DNA from: Chionoecetes opilio
Taxonomy: Eukaryota > Arthropoda > Malacostraca > Decapoda > Majidae
Direction: 5' to 3'
Length of the DNA: 64,000 nt
NCBI GenBank assembly: GCA_016584305.1
Contig: JACEEZ010003837.1
Coordinates: 312,823-376,822, forward strand
Within the stretch, counting starts at the first letter, position 1. Each line of letters opens with the position of its first letter. The notes below the pieces were generated by a model. That model had not been told where the DNA came from and made no database searches. It worked only from the letters and a program-made list of their open reading frames with translations. Below, one piece after another: positions 1-12,340 of the stretch. The position numbers and the translations under genes are program-made.

Positions 1-142
1 AAAAAGTAACTGAATATACCAAATTAGTTAGTGGACAAGGATACTAAACAGGTCATAGCTATAAAATATTGCTTATATGCACTAAAAATCGTCTAATGGT
101 AGCTAAATTACAATGGAAATTACGTTCTGGGTCTTAAGAGGC
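1..142 (+). mobile_element. TTAA-type MITE fragment, piggyBac-like family A, cut by window start
   Basis: The sequence matches the inner and right parts of the approximately 210-bp MITE seen intact at 2885-3092 and 7591-7803. It runs from the AAGTAACTGAATATACCAAA block to GGAAATTACGTTCTGGG. The terminal GGGGTTAA is degraded here and the left end lies outside the window. Confidence 0.7.
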
Positions 143-380
143 CAAGAATACATACATACACATGGATATAGAGTATGCTGCTAAATCAAATATCATATCA
201 TAATGTAATCACTAGGTAACCCAATTGACGTCTACTGTACTTCCATATGGCAATAAACTAAGAAGCAATAACTGATTTGCCATGTAGCATTCCTCTCAGG
301 TGTTTAAGAATACATAGCATAATGTATTCACTAACACAATTGACGTCTACTTCAATATGACAACTAAACAGGATTGACTA
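130..380. repeat. Dispersed direct repeat, first copies
   Basis: A block with AAGAATACATACATACACATGG, ATCAAATATCATATCATAAT and AATTGACGTCTACT (130-250) recurs in shortened form at about 295-370 and again at 663-790. All copies are in direct orientation. It looks like a local tandem or segmental repeat of an unknown element, and no coding potential is visible. Confidence 0.5.
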
Positions 381-394
381 ACTGATTAATTACC

Positions 395-640
395 TCCGCC
401 AACGAAGTTGGAGGGGTTATGTTTTCACCCCGATCTGTCTGTCTGTCTGTCTGTCTGTTTGTTAGTGTACAGGATTTCTCGAAAAGTTACGAATAGATTT
501 GGACCAAACTCGGTATACCAATTCTATTTGGTATAAGGAAGAACTGATTTGATTTTGGATGAAATCTATTGACAACTGTTGCCATGGCAACCAATTGATG
601 AAATATTCGGGCGGAGGTATGCGCTCTACTGTGTGCCCCC
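395..640. mobile_element. Interspersed repeat with CTGT microsatellite
   Basis: It begins ACCTCCGCCAACGAAGTTGG, runs through GTTATGTTTTCACCCC into a CTGT tetranucleotide run (about 435-460), and ends near GGGCGGAGGTATGCGC. The terminal CCTCCGCC and GGCGGAGG are inverted. This resembles short interspersed repeats common in marine invertebrate genomes, but the family was not identified. Confidence 0.4.
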
Positions 641-662
641 CCCCCTAGTTTACCATATGTAG

Positions 663-790
663 TTCCTCTCAGGTGTTTAAGAATACATACATATACATGG
701 ATATACACTACACTGCCAAATCAAATATCATATCATAATGTGATATATAACCCAATTGACGTCTACTGTACTTCAATATAGCAATTAACC
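663..790. repeat. Second copy of the dispersed direct repeat at 130-250
   Basis: It repeats the 130-250 block, including TTAAGAATACATACATATAC, CAAATATCATATCATAATGT and ACCCAATTGACGTCTACTGT, with a few substitutions and a short deletion after the ATCATAATG motif. Confidence 0.5.
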
Positions 791-996
791 TTTCCTTCTT
801 CTTTCTGTTTAATGGCAGTTTTTCCCATAACGTCTATGACTTTATCGGCTCATGATAAGTTTCCAACTATCTCTATCCATTGCCTCAACTTCTTCCATGC
901 CCAATGCTGCCAGGTCCTCTTCAACACTGCCTCCATGCCCCAACAATTCACTAAGATTCAGTAACTGGTTTGCCACCTTTAGTTCCTCTCAGATGG

Positions 997-1208
997 TTAA
1001 CCCCTTGAGGCCCAGAACGTAATTTCCATTATAATGTGGGTGCCATTAGACGATTTTTAGTGACTATAAGCAATATTTTATAGCTCTGACCTGTTTAGTA
1101 TCCTTGTCCACTAACTAATTTGGTATATTCAGTGACTTTTCGTAATTTAATGGCTAACTACGGACAATTTTATATAGCCCAGGAAAGATCTGGGCGTGAA
1201 GGGGTTAA
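997..1208 (-). mobile_element. TTAA-flanked MITE, family A, reverse orientation
   Basis: It is bounded by TTAA at 997-1000 and 1205-1208. It starts CCCCTTGAGGCCCAGA and ends TCTGGGCGTGAAGGGG, so the ends are imperfect inverted repeats. Length is 212 bp. TTAA target duplication plus CCC-starting ends is the signature of piggyBac-type transposition (established for the superfamily). Membership is inferred because no transposase is present. Confidence 0.8.
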
Positions 1209-1401
1209 GAATAAACACACATGGATATAGGCTACAGGACGCTGCCAGATCAAACCTTCCTAATTCACACTATCTGCCACTCACATTATGGAAACAAAGT
1301 CATTTCATATTTTCTTCCACAGTATCAATCATCAAACACAAAATGACAGCAGATTGTGAACTGTATCGCAGAACATTAGGGTACACAAATACGTGGCAAG
1401 G

Positions 1402-1614
1402 TTAACCCCTTCACGCCCAGATCTTTCCTTGGCTATAAAAAAAATTGTGTTGTTGAGCCATACAATTACGAAAAATAACTGAATATACCAAATTAGTTAG
1501 TTGACAAGGATACTAAACAGGTCATATCTATATAATATTGCTTATATTCACTAAAAATTGTGTAATGGTACCCAAATGACAATGGAAATTATGGTCTGGG
1601 CCTCAAGGGGTTAC
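1402..1614 (+). mobile_element. TTAA-flanked MITE, family A
   Basis: It begins TTAACCCCTTCACGCCCAGA and ends CCTCAAGGGGTTAC, so the right TTAA has mutated to TTAC. The internal CTAAAAATTGTGTAATGGTA block matches the other copies. Confidence 0.78.
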
Positions 1615-1794
1615 TACCACGAACACTTTCTTTGACCGCACTGTTCCCATCATGCCTTTGAGATCAGAGCATCGCCTCACAAACACTGGCCAGGAGTTAA
1701 GGCATTTCACAAACACACTACACCAACCTTTCCTTTACCATACAATCAGTCTCAGGAACAAAACGAATACAATAGGTACATATATTCTTTGGAC

Positions 1795-2015
1795 TCCTAG
1801 TTATGGTTCAATACCTGTCCTGCAATGGTACTGAAGTCTGGCAATGGTATTTCTTAGATCATTCTTCCATCATTGTGACACTTGTATGTACACTCCTTAT
1901 GTATCTGTATGTGTCTCCTTGACTCACTGTAGGTTATGGTTCAATACCTGTCCTGCAATGGTAAGGGTTTCTGCTAATGGTGCTTCTTAGATCATTCTTC
2001 CATCATTGTGACACT
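1795..2015. repeat. Two-copy direct repeat, about 130-bp period
   Basis: TTATGGTTCAATACCTGTCC followed by TTCTTAGATCATTCTTCCAT and CATTGTGACACT occurs at about 1801-1886 and again at 1933-2014. No gene is recognisable in or around it. Confidence 0.6.
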
Positions 2016-2408
2016 ACTTAATGTACGAGATAATGTCATGGCAATACAAATGCCCTTAACAATACCTCCTTGACTGAACTGGTTATCAAGGTTCAAATGA
2101 CTCAAGGCAAAATTATACCAATATTACTCTTATATTTTTTAGAACAGCACTAATTTAAGTTTTGTTCACATCCATCAAGGACAAAAGTATGCCAAATGTT
2201 CAAGAGACTCTTCATAACTAGATCGTCACAGGCCATCGCAGCTGAGAAAACAATATTAACATGTGTCACCTTTCCATAGTAATCCGTCAGCTTTTCCTCC
2301 TCAAGCTTTCATCTACCTAGTAACTGCACAGGAAGAACAAACCTAAGCGGCTACACTCCCTGGCAGCTAATTATTAGAAGGATCACATAACAAACTGTAC
2401 ATATACAT

Positions 2409-2729
2409 CAGTGCATTTTTTAAGCCAATCTTACTGGGCGACATTCTTTGGATAGCCAGAAAGGTAAAGGCCTACCTGTTAAAATATAGTTTTTTGGATA
2501 CATCAACTTCACCCTTTTGTATGTTGTGTATAAATAAAGATCCTATGCAGTAATAAGAATGCACTTCTGGATCTAACACACACAGATAAGATGAACCATT
2601 GTATCCAGGAAGGATTTTATGAACAAATATCTTGTCGCCCAGTAGCTTAAAATTGTTCTTACTGGGCGACAGTTTTCCATCACTGGGAGACATTTTGGTC
2701 GCCCAGCTCTGATGTTAAAAAATGCACTG
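2409..2729. mobile_element. hAT-type MITE with perfect 8-bp target duplication
   Basis: Terminal inverted repeats CAGTGCATTTTTTAA and TTAAAAAATGCACTG are perfect over 15 bp. Both sides carry the direct repeat ATATACAT (2401-2408 and 2730-2737). An 8-bp duplication with CAGTG ends is typical of hAT elements. The 321-bp body contains several ACTGGGCGAC motifs and only short chance reading frames. Confidence 0.82.
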
Positions 2730-2884
2730 ATATACATAACATATTATCTATACACCCAACTGTCTTGAAGGAACAGAATATCAGAACACTTATGCATGTC
2801 CTGGAATGAAGAACAAATCCCAATATAGGCTACCCATCATCCCAATATAATCCTTCTACCTTCAGAATCCCCACAGAAGGATGC

Positions 2885-3092
2885 TTAACCCCTTCACGCC
2901 CAGTCCTCTGCTATAAAAAATTGTATGTTGTCGAGCCATAAAATTAAGAAAAGTCACTGAATACACCAAATTAGGTAGTGGAAAGGGATACTAAACAGGT
3001 CATATCTATAAAATATTGCTTATATTCACTAAAAATCGTCTAATGGTACCCAAATTACAATGCAAATTACGTTCTGAGACTCAAGGGGTTAA
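2885..3092 (+). mobile_element. TTAA-flanked MITE, family A
   Basis: It is bounded by TTAA at 2885-2888 and 3089-3092. It starts CCCCTTCACGCCCAG and ends CTCAAGGGG. The body is collinear with the other family A copies. Confidence 0.82.
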
Positions 3093-3561
3093 AGGTCACA
3101 GGCGCGGGTACAGGTGTACAGTCCCCACAGCTACCTACCTACGTGCCCAAGTTTTGATTCTGCCTCAGTCACCCCTCCCTCCCCACCCACTCCACTGTTG
3201 CATCCTTCACACACACCTTTGGGACACATGGTCTTCACTGCTACTGCAAAATAGTCACTAACAAATATTCATATGCACCTCTGCAAGATATTTCTCTAAG
3301 TAATGTTTTAGCTTTCTGATTTGAAGTTAATAATAAAAATAACATCAATGATAAAGATAACTTTTATACAAAGATCTTTTCCTAAACCCCTTGTGTGGCA
3401 ATGAACATAACAACAAGTCTCTAAGCTCTCTCATTGCCTCTAAGTTCCACACACTGCTCTTAACACCCATGTATTCAACTGCTGTACATGTCTTATAGTT
3501 GTATCCTAGTGTTAGGCAGCCTTTGCCCCTTGCAGTATACCCTCTTCCCTTCTCAGCCTCA

Positions 3562-3585
3562 CACACACACACACACACACACACG
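3562..3585. repeat. (CA)n microsatellite
   Basis: About 12 uninterrupted CA dinucleotides. The neighbouring 3100-3900 region holds no gene I can support, only short chance reading frames. Confidence 0.9.
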
Positions 3586-3929
3586 GTCCTCTTAATTACC
3601 TCTGCACACACCGCCCCAACACTACAACCAATAATTGTGTATGCAACAGCACTAACACATAGAAGAACCAGTTTCCTATGTCCCTGACTGTGTGCCAGCA
3701 TTACCGTGCATTACCAACACTCACGTCATATGCATCACAATACTTCACACAGACAACAACATCCACCCGTGTCATGTGTGTGTGTGGTGGTGGATCTTGT
3801 TCCTCACTCCTATGCCATGATCATCACTCCAACAACTTCTCCACACAGGGCAGCATGAGGCTTACAAGAGTGGCATTAAAACAGTGCTTGGTGAGACATA
3901 CCTAAACACACACAGGGCTGGTGCTGCTC

Positions 3930-4141
3930 TTAACCCCTTCACGCCCAGATCTTTCCTTGGCTATATATCTATCTGTCTGTTGTTAGCCATGAAATTACGA
4001 AAAGTCACTGTATATACCAAATTAGTTAGTCGACAAGGATACTAAACAAGTCAAATCTATAAAATATTGCTTATATTCACTAAATTGTCTAATGGTATAC
4101 AAATTACAATGGAAATTACGTTCTGGGCCTCAAGGGGTTAA
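3930..4141 (+). mobile_element. TTAA-flanked MITE, family A
   Basis: It is bounded by TTAA at 3930-3933 and 4138-4141. It begins CCCCTTCACGCCCAGATC and ends GGGCCTCAAGGGG. The 22-bp satellite starts about 40 bp downstream. Confidence 0.82.
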
Positions 4142-4179
4142 GTGATGCAGCAAAGATATACTTCAGTCCTCTCCTCCAC

Positions 4180-7100
4180 CAGCTATCACAATTCACCCTT
4201 TCAGCTATCATAATTCACTCTTTCAGCTATAATTCCTCTTTCAGCTATCATAATTCACTCTTTCAGCTATCATAATTCCCTCTTTCAGCTATAATTCACT
4301 CTTTCAGCTATCATAATTCACTCTTTCAGCTATCATAATTCACTCTTTCAGCTATCATAATTCACCCTTTCAGCTATCATAATTCACCCTTTCAGCTATC
4401 ATAATTCACTCTTTCAGCTATCATAATTCACTCTTTCAGCTATCATAATTCACTCTTTCAGCTATCATAATTCACTCTTTCAGCTATCATAATTCACCCT
4501 TTCAGCTATCATAATTCACCCTTTCAGCTATCATAATTCACTCTTTAAGCTATCATAATTCACTCTTTCAGCTATCATAATTCACTCTTTCAGCTATCAT
4601 AATTCACTCTTTCAGCTATCATAATTCACTCTTTCAGCTATCATAATTCACCCTTTCAGCTATCATAATTCACCCTTTCAGCTATCATAATTCACCCTTT
4701 CAGCTATCATAATTCACTCTTTCAGCTATCATAATTCACTCTTTCAGCTATCATAATTCCCTCTTTCAGCTATCATAATTCCCTCTTTCAGCTATCATAA
4801 TTCCCTCTTTCAGCTATCATAATTCCCTCTTTCAGCTATCATAATTCCCTCTTTCAGCTATCATAATTCCCTCTTTCATCTATCATAATTCCCTCTTTCA
4901 GCTATCATAATTCACCCTTTCAGCTATCATAATTCACCCTTTCAGCTATCATAATTCACTCTTTCAGCTATCATAATTCACTCTTTCAGCTATAATTCAC
5001 TCTTTCAGCTATCATAATTCACCCTTTCAGCTATCATAATTCACTCTTTCAGCTATCATAATTCACCCTTTCAGCTATCATAATTCCCTCTTTCAGCTAT
5101 CATAATTCCCTCTTTCAGCTATCATAATTCCCTCTTTCAGCTATAATTCCCTCTTTCAGCTATCATAATTCACTCTTTCAGCTATCATAATTCACTCTTT
5201 CAGCTATCATAATTCACTCTTTCAGCTATCACAATTCACTCTTTCATCTATCATAATTCACCCTTTCAGCTATCATAATTCACCCTTTCAGCTATCATAA
5301 TTCCCTCTTTCAGCTATCATAATTCCCTCTTTCAGCTATCATAATTCACTCTTTCAGCTATCATAATTCACCCTTTCAGCTATCATAATTCCCTCTTTCA
5401 GCTATCATAATTCCCTCTTTCAGCTATCATAATTCCCTCTTTCAGCTATCATAATTCACCCTTTCAGCTATCATAATTCACTCTTTCAGCTATCATAATT
5501 CCCTCTTTCAGCTATCATAATTCCCTCTTTCAGCTATCATAATTCCCTCTTTCAGCTATAATTCCCTCTTTCAGCTATCATAATTCACTCTTTCAGCTAT
5601 CATAATTCCCTCTTTCAGCTATCATAATTCCCTCTTTCAGCTATCATAATTCCCTCTTTCAGCTATCATAATTCACTCTTTCAGCTATCATAATTCACTC
5701 TTTCAGCTATCATAATTCACTCTTTCAGCTATCATAATTAACTCTTTCAGCTATCATAATTCACTCTTTCAGCTATCATAATTCACTCTTTCAGCTATCA
5801 TAATTCACCCTTTCAGCTATCATAATTCACCCTTTCAGCTATCATAATTCACTCTTTCAGCTATCATAATTCACTCTTTCAGCTATCATAATTCCCTCTT
5901 TCAGCTATCATAATTCCCTCTTTCAGCTATCATAATTCCCTCTTTCAGCTATCATAATTCCCTCTTTCAGCTATCATAATTCACCCATCATAATTCCCTC
6001 TTTCAGCTATCATAATTCACCCTTTCAGCTATCATAATTCCCTCTTTCAGCTATCATAATTCCCTCTTTCAGCTATCATAATTCACTCTTTCAGCTATCA
6101 TAATTCCCTCTTTCAGCTATCATAATTCACTCTTTCAGCTATCATAATTCACTCTTTCAGCTATCATAATTCACCCTTTCAGCTATCATAATTCACCCTT
6201 TCAGCTATCATAATTCACTCTTTCAGCTATCATAATTCCCTCTTTCAGCTATCATAATTCCCTCTTTCAGCTATCATAATTCCCTCTTTCAGCTATCATA
6301 ATTCCCTCTTTCAGCTATCATAATTCACTCTTTCAGCTATCATAATTCACTCTTTCAGCTATCATAATTCCCTCTTTCAGCTATCATAATTCACTCTTTC
6401 AGCTATCATAATTCCCTCTTTCAGCTATCATAATTCCCTCTTTCAGCTATCATAATTCACCCTTTCAGCTATCATAATTCACTCTTTCAGCTATCATAAT
6501 TCACTCTTTCAGCTATCATAATTCCCTCTTTCAGCTATCATAATTCACCCTTTCAGCTATCATAATTCACTCTTTCAGCTATCATAATTCCCTCTTTCAG
6601 CTATCATAATTCCCTCTTTCAGCTATCATAATTCACCCTTTCAGCTATCATAATTCCCTCTTTCAGCTATCATAATTCCCTCTTTCAGCTATCATAATTC
6701 CCTCTTTCAGCTATCATAATTCACCCTTTCAGCTATCATAATTCACTCTTTCAGCTATCATAATTCACCCTTTCAGCTATCATAATTCACCCTTTCAGCT
6801 ATCATAATTCACTCTTTCAGCTATCATAATTCCCTCTTTCAGCTATCATAATTCCCTCTTTCAGCTATCATAATTCCCTCTTTCAGCTATCATAATTCCC
6901 TCTTTCAGCTATCATAATTCCCTCTTTCAGCTATCATAATTCCCTCTTTCAGCTATCATAATTCCCTCTTTCAGCTATCATAATTCACTCTTTCAGCTAT
7001 CATAATTCACTCTTTCAGCTATCATAATTCACCCTTTCAGCTATCATAATTCCCTCTTTCAGCTATCATAATTCCCTCTTTCAGCTATCATAATTCACTC

Positions 7101-7385
7101 TTTCAGCTATCATAATTCACTCTTTCAGCTATCATAATTCACCCTTTCAGCTATCATAATTCACTCTTTCAGCTATCATAATTCACCCTTTCAGCTATCA
7201 TAATTCACCCTTTCAGCTATCATAATTCCCTCTTTCAGCTATCATAATTCCCTCTTTCAGCTATCATAATTCCCTCTTTCAGCTATCATAATTCCCTCTT
7301 TCAGCTATAATTCCCTCTTTCAGCTATCATAATTCACTCTTTCAGCTATCATAATTCACTCTTTCAGCTATCATAATTCACTCTT
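4180..7385. repeat. 22-bp minisatellite array, about 145 copies
   Basis: The unit is TTTCAGCTATCATAATTCAC plus two bases. Three variants dominate, differing at the five bases after TT: CACTC, CACCC and CCCTC. Variants occur in runs and recurring groups rather than at random. A minority of units lack the ATC (AGCTATAATTC). It spans about 3.2 kb without interruption and has no coding potential. Confidence 0.95.
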
Positions 7386-7590
7386 TTCTGACATATAAGA
7401 TGCATTCAATATCTGCCTGACCAACCCTCTTCCTCCTTTTTATTTCCCACCTTATTCTTATTCTTCAACTGCTCTTCTGACTTTTTTCCAAATTGTCAAT
7501 TAAAAGGAATGGAAGATAGAGAACGAGGAGGATGACGAGGAGGATGAATACAAAGGAATTAGCAAACAGCAGCATATATTCTCGTGCCTC

Positions 7591-7803
7591 TTAACCCCTT
7601 CACACCCAGATTTTTCCTTGCTATATAAAAAATCGTCTGTTATTAGCCATAAAATAACGAAAAGTCACTTAATATACCAAATTAGTTAGTGGACAAGGAT
7701 ACTAAACAGGTCATATCTATAAAATATTGCTTATATACACTAAAAATCGTATAATTGTACCCAAATTACAATGGAAATTACGTTCTGGGTCTCAAGGGGT
7801 TAA
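7591..7803 (+). mobile_element. TTAA-flanked MITE, family A
   Basis: It is bounded by TTAA at 7591-7594 and 7800-7803. It starts CCCCTTCACACCCAGA and ends GGGTCTCAAGGGG. This is one of the cleanest copies. Confidence 0.82.
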
Positions 7804-8027
7804 TAGCAGTCTCCCATCACAACCCTTCAGTGCTTGGTGATGAACTAGTCTTACTTTGAGAGTGTATACCTGTTACCGAGGCTCGTCATTCTACAACATA
7901 GCAACCATTAAACATATGTACAAGCTTTATCCAAACTTAAATGACACACCCACACGCGCACACACTCATTTTGTTCATATATCACCAGTCTTAAGTTCTA
8001 AAGCAAGGAACATAGGTTAGGTAAGTA

Positions 8028-8758
8028 CAGGGAGGTTCCGAAGATACGAGCAGTTAGGTTCCACCTGGCATACTCGTAAAGCGAAATCTCGTATAACGAA
8101 ACACATAACTAATGGTAAAATATAGGTTTGGTTCCAGGACCATCAATTAAAAAAAAAAAAAAAAAAAAAAACTTGTTTTTCAAGCTAAAATAAACTATAG
8201 TAAACACAACAAACACACAGCGTCTATATTACCCACACTGTACTACCTATTCTGTAGAAAAAGCATTCTGAAAGAGAAAATAGCACACAAAATAACATAA
8301 CTGCACATTAATTAAACATAAAACATGCATAACAAGCAAAAAAGACGTAATGTAGGGGATGCCGCGTGATACAAGAGAAGGTAGTGTAGCGGTCCCAAGG
8401 TTGGGGCTGCACACCTGCTAATTACCCCTAAAGGTCAGGCCGCGCCATATGCTTAATTACCCTTCAGGTCACGCCTTGCTAGGGGTGACCTGACTGCGGT
8501 CCCAAGGTTGGGGCCGCACACCTGCTAATTACCCCTAAATATCAGGCCGCTCTGACCTCACTGAGGTCAACCAAATCCCCCTTTGTCCAGCCTGGGAGTG
8601 GTAGGGCGCGCATTTTGAACTTGATAATTTTACTCAACCCAGTTTGAATGTCGTATCATTGGATTTTCGATCTCTTATATTGAAAATAGACCCTAATTTA
8701 TACATCTCGTATCATCGGATTCTCGTATACCGAATGCTCGTATAACGGGACCTCCCTG
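8028..8758. mobile_element. pogo/Tigger-like MITE with TA target sites
   Basis: The left end is TA then CAGGGAGGTTCCG and the right end is CGGGACCTCCCTG then TA. Inside both ends are inverted ATACGAG/CTCGTAT motifs. TA duplication with CAG-starting ends fits Tc1/mariner-pogo elements. The interior holds a poly-A run (8152-8171) and a direct repeat of about 44 bp, GCGGTCCCAAGGTTGGGG, near 8389 and 8496. No transposase frame is present. Confidence 0.65.
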
Positions 8759-9149
8759 TACATAATATCTACTAGAAATATCAGAAGGTACAAATACGTT
8801 TTGAGATCTTTGCCTCCCAGGGGATAAACACTAAACGAAGACACTGACAATCTTGGTGAATATGATAAAAGACAACAAATATTTTACTTAACTTAGAAAA
8901 AAAGCTTAAAAGCTTGAGTCTTGAAACAAAAGTGGAAATAGGAATGTGGAGTTTAAATAACCTTGGCATGATTTACATTCTGCAGCTTCTTACATCAACT
9001 TATCATTCTTTACAGCTTCTTACGCTGCTTATTTCCTTACTTCATCAAGGAAGAAAGAAAGAAAGAAGATTAATTGAAGATTGATTGACCAAAGAAGGTT
9101 GTGGAAGATGCTACGAGCTTGTTAAAGACTACGACTATCCTGAGCTTAG

Positions 9150-9316
9150 GAGTGACGCCACCAAACTGAGACCATAAGCCACCAAACTGAGACCATAAGC
9201 CACCAAACTGAGACCATAAGCCACCAAACTGAGACCATAAGCCACCAAACTGAGACCATAAGCCACCAAACTGAGACCATAAGCCACCAAACTGAGACCA
9301 TAAGCCACCAAACTGA
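9150..9316. repeat. 21-bp minisatellite, 8 copies
   Basis: The unit GCCACCAAACTGAGACCATAA is repeated nearly perfectly. Because 21 is a multiple of three, the minus strand stays open and gives a periodic SVWWLMV peptide. I treat that frame as a by-product. Confidence 0.92.
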
Positions 9317-9469
9317 GAACCCTTCCCTTAGGAAGGTTAAGGTTAAGTTAGGTAAATCTACGAGTTGTTGCACCGTGCCCTGTGGCTTCTGAACAATGCA
9401 CTCATGGAGAGAGAGAAGCCACGGAGAAAACCTTGAAGCATTACACACACACACACACACAGCACACCT

Positions 9470-9682
9470 ACATGAGTGAGTGAGTGAGGGGAAGGAGTGT
9501 GAGTGAGTGAGGGGGAGTGTGAGTGAGTGAGGGGAGTGAGTGAGTGAGTGAGGGGAAGGAGTGTGAGTGAGTGAGGGGAAGGAGTGTGAGTGAGTGAGGG
9601 GAAGGAGTGTGAGTGAGTGAGGGGAAGGAGTGTGAGTGAGTGAGGGGAAGGAGTGTGAGTGAGTGAGGGGAAGGAGTGAGTA
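9470..9682. repeat. GAGT-rich minisatellite
   Basis: Units of about 23 bp (GAGTGAGTGAGGGGAAGGAG plus TGT) repeat about 8 times, with shortened versions at the left end. It lies 46 bp before the hAT MITE at 9728. Confidence 0.88.
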
Positions 9683-9727
9683 TGAGGCAGCCTGTTCATC
9701 CTCCTACATGATGAGGAGCACGAGGAG

Positions 9728-10253
9728 CAGAGCTGGGCAGAATTTAAATACATTTGTATTGAAATACATTTGTGTATTTAGAAATGTATTTATAAATACA
9801 TTGGTTGTCATTTATTTAAATACAGTATTTAAATACTTTTATGAGTATTTAAATACATTGTATTTAAATACTCATAATATAAAACTGCAAATACTTTTTT
9901 ATCAGTTAATTTGGCCATAAACCCGCCCCACTATCTGGCAACCCTGATGTTAGTGAACCAGTGCTTCCACTTGCAAGGAAATTTCCTTATTTTTAGGAAA
10001 TTTAGGCCTGAGAAGGAAATTTCTAAGGAAACTCAAAATCTAAGGAAATCCTAAGGAAATCCACTTTTTTCGGATATGTTAAAATTTGTGTGTATTTAAA
10101 ATGTATTTACATATGTATTTAAATACAACTGATGTATTTAGTATTTAGTATTTAAATACATTCGCAAAATGTATTTAGTACTTAAATACATTTATCCCAT
10201 GTATTTAGTATTTAGTATTTAAATACATTCAATGTATTTAGTGCCCAGCTCTG
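9728..10253. mobile_element. hAT-like MITE, GTATTTAAATAC-rich, copy 1
   Basis: The ends are CAGAGCTGGGCA and TGCCCAGCTCTG (perfect inverted repeat). The flanks are ACGAGGAG (9720-9727) and ATGAGGAG (10254-10261), a 7/8 match to an 8-bp target duplication. The interior is built from TATTTAAATAC palindromes, plus an AAGGAAATTTCCTTA-rich stretch at 9975-10065 that is absent from copy 2 and may be a later insertion. Confidence 0.78.
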
Positions 10254-10282
10254 ATGAGGAGACACACATGAGGTGATCTATG

Positions 10283-10318
10283 TACACACACACACACACA
10301 CACACACCACACACACAC
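10283..10318. repeat. (CA)n microsatellite
   Basis: A CA repeat of about 36 bp with one CC interruption, between the two hAT MITE copies. Confidence 0.9.
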
Positions 10319-10451
10319 GCCTCACAGGAAAACAACATGACCAAAATTATAGCAATTCTTGTGCATACAGTGTGATCTGAGAAGTGTTGTCTTGCATATA
10401 TATTGTACACCACATCACTGTACACTGGCTTACCTACATACTAGTCCCAGG

Positions 10452-10480
<29 letters not shown>

Positions 10481-10487
<7 letters not shown>

Positions 10488-10970
10488 CTGGGCAGTATTT
10501 AAATAATTTGTATTTAAATACATTTGTGTATTTAGAACAGTATTTATAAATACATTGGTTTTCATGTATTTAAATACTACAGTATTTAAATACTTTAATG
10601 AGTATTTAAATACATTGTATTTAAATACTCAAAATATGAAAATGTAAATACCTATTTTTCAGTTAATTACTCAATAATCTCAATTACTCAAGTTAATTAA
10701 TCAATTAATTAATTGAATATACAATAGGTAAGTATCCTTTATCATTTGTCAAGCATTTTATATTGTTAATCATGAATTACTGAATAGCTACACGTTAAGA
10801 TTTGTGTGTATTTAAAATGTATTTACAAATGTATTTAAATACAATTGATGTATTTAGTATTTAGATACATTCGTAAAATATATTTAGTATTTGGTATTTA
10901 GATACATTTCTCCCATGTATTTATATATTTAGTATTTAAATACATTCAATGTATTTAGTGCCCAGCTCTG
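10481..10970. mobile_element. hAT-like MITE, copy 2, inserted in a CA microsatellite
   Basis: The left end CAGAAAGCTGGGCA is a mutated form of CAGAGCTGGGCA. The right end TGCCCAGCTCTG is intact. (CA)n lies on both sides (10453-10480 and 10971-10993), so the 8-bp duplication CACACACA is compatible but not diagnostic. The body is collinear with copy 1. Confidence 0.76.
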
Positions 10971-11146
10971 CACACACACACACACACACACACGAATCCT
11001 AATACTTGTCCATACATATGTTGCCTGGTGACCACTTTCCTGACATGGTGTTAACATTTTTTTTGTAATAACTAAAACAGGCCAGATACAGTTACTCCCT
11101 CACACACTATGTATTTACTTTTACAATATATACATAAGAGCATAAG

Positions 11147-11210
11147 AACATAAGGAAGCTACAAGAGGCCGCGAGACCTACACTTGGTAGCTCCTGTTCA
11201 ATTTCTTCCC
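11147..11210 (-). mobile_element. CR1-like LINE 3' tail fragment
   Basis: CATAAGAACATAAGGAAGCT, CAAGAGGCCGCGAGACCTAC and TGGTAGCTCCTGTT match the 3' end of the LINE at 43114-44706. This is a heavily 5'-truncated copy. Confidence 0.7.
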
Positions 11211-11630
11211 TCCTTTTCTCAGCCATAATTCTCAAGACTAACATAAATAATTGCGTTTCATGTTTAAGACCAGATTGATTGATTTAATGCCAAAAAGGTG
11301 AATGTGCCAGACATCAGAGGTCATATGGCACTATGGCAAAGCATAAAAAGGGGTCAGGGGTTATAGAGACAGTGTGAAACGGTGAGGGAAGGGGAGAGGA
11401 ATGGAATGTTACAGCAGGAGGGTTAGGTCAGAGGAAGGATGTGGATTTGTTGGAGGAAGGAGATTAAATTATTCAGGGAGAAGGAGGGGATTTTAGACCT
11501 GAAGAAGATGGGCACAACTAAGTAAGGTCAAGCAGCGTGTATGTGACAGTCACTCTGTGTTGACCTTATACTGTCAGGCCTCAGTAGGGTCTACGGCTCA
11601 ACACTAAGTCACGGCACAGTGAAAAGTAAC
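11211..11630. other. Gene-free stretch
   Basis: No gene, structural RNA or bounded transposon is recognisable. It contains GA-rich sequence (11380-11470) and what may be old repeat debris around 11280-11350. Confidence 0.4.
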
Positions 11631-11843
11631 TTAACCCCTTGAGGCCCAGAATGTAATTTCCATTGTAATTTGACTACCATTAGACAATTTTTAGTTAATA
11701 TAAGCAATATTTTATGGATACGACCTGCTTAGTACCCTTGTCCACTAGCAAATTTGGTGTATTCAGTTACTTTTCAAAATTTTATGGCTTGACAACATAC
11801 AAATTTTTAAAGCAAAGGAAAGATCTGGGCATGAAGGGGTTAC
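11631..11843 (-). mobile_element. TTAA-flanked MITE, family A, reverse orientation
   Basis: It starts TTAACCCCTTGAGGCCCAGA and ends TCTGGGCATGAAGGGGTTAC, so the right TTAA is mutated to TTAC. The body is collinear with 997-1208. Confidence 0.8.
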
Positions 11844-12280
11844 AATGTAAACAGTAGCTTAGTAAGAGTAACTTAATGACCAGGCCTGCCGCACACAATG
11901 AACACTTTATTGCTTACTAAAACCCTTAAGTAGATTTATTCTGTTATTCATATGTGTTTTTGTAACTTAATGAGCAAGCCTAAAGTACCGTACACAATTA
12001 ACACTTTATTTTGGTGCTAAAATCCAAAGTAGACTTATTTGTATGTGTTTTCCTCGGTGGATGATAGTAAGCTACTGTGACTTATGTTTGTGTGTGGCCA
12101 GACTGAGTTACTATACCCATCAATATTTAGTTGTGGGCATCAGGTTTACAGCCACACCTGATGACCACCATGATCCAGGCCTGCCTCACACTGGTGGCGG
12201 CTGCTCACTGAGATCTGGTAGCTATTGAAAGTATTTTTGCCACATGATCTTAGTTGCATCACCAGTAACCTCTGATCATC

Positions 12281-12339
<59 letters not shown>
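12281..12339. repeat. (CA)n microsatellite
   Basis: About 29 CA dinucleotides. Confidence 0.95.

Positions 12340-12340
<1 letters not shown>

Noticed and set aside
4180..7385. CRISPR array
   Set aside because: The repeats are directly contiguous 22-mers with no unique spacers, in a eukaryotic context.
9146..9460. 104-codon frame with repeated SVWWLMV
   Set aside because: Direct product of a 21-bp minisatellite. The flanks have no coding features.
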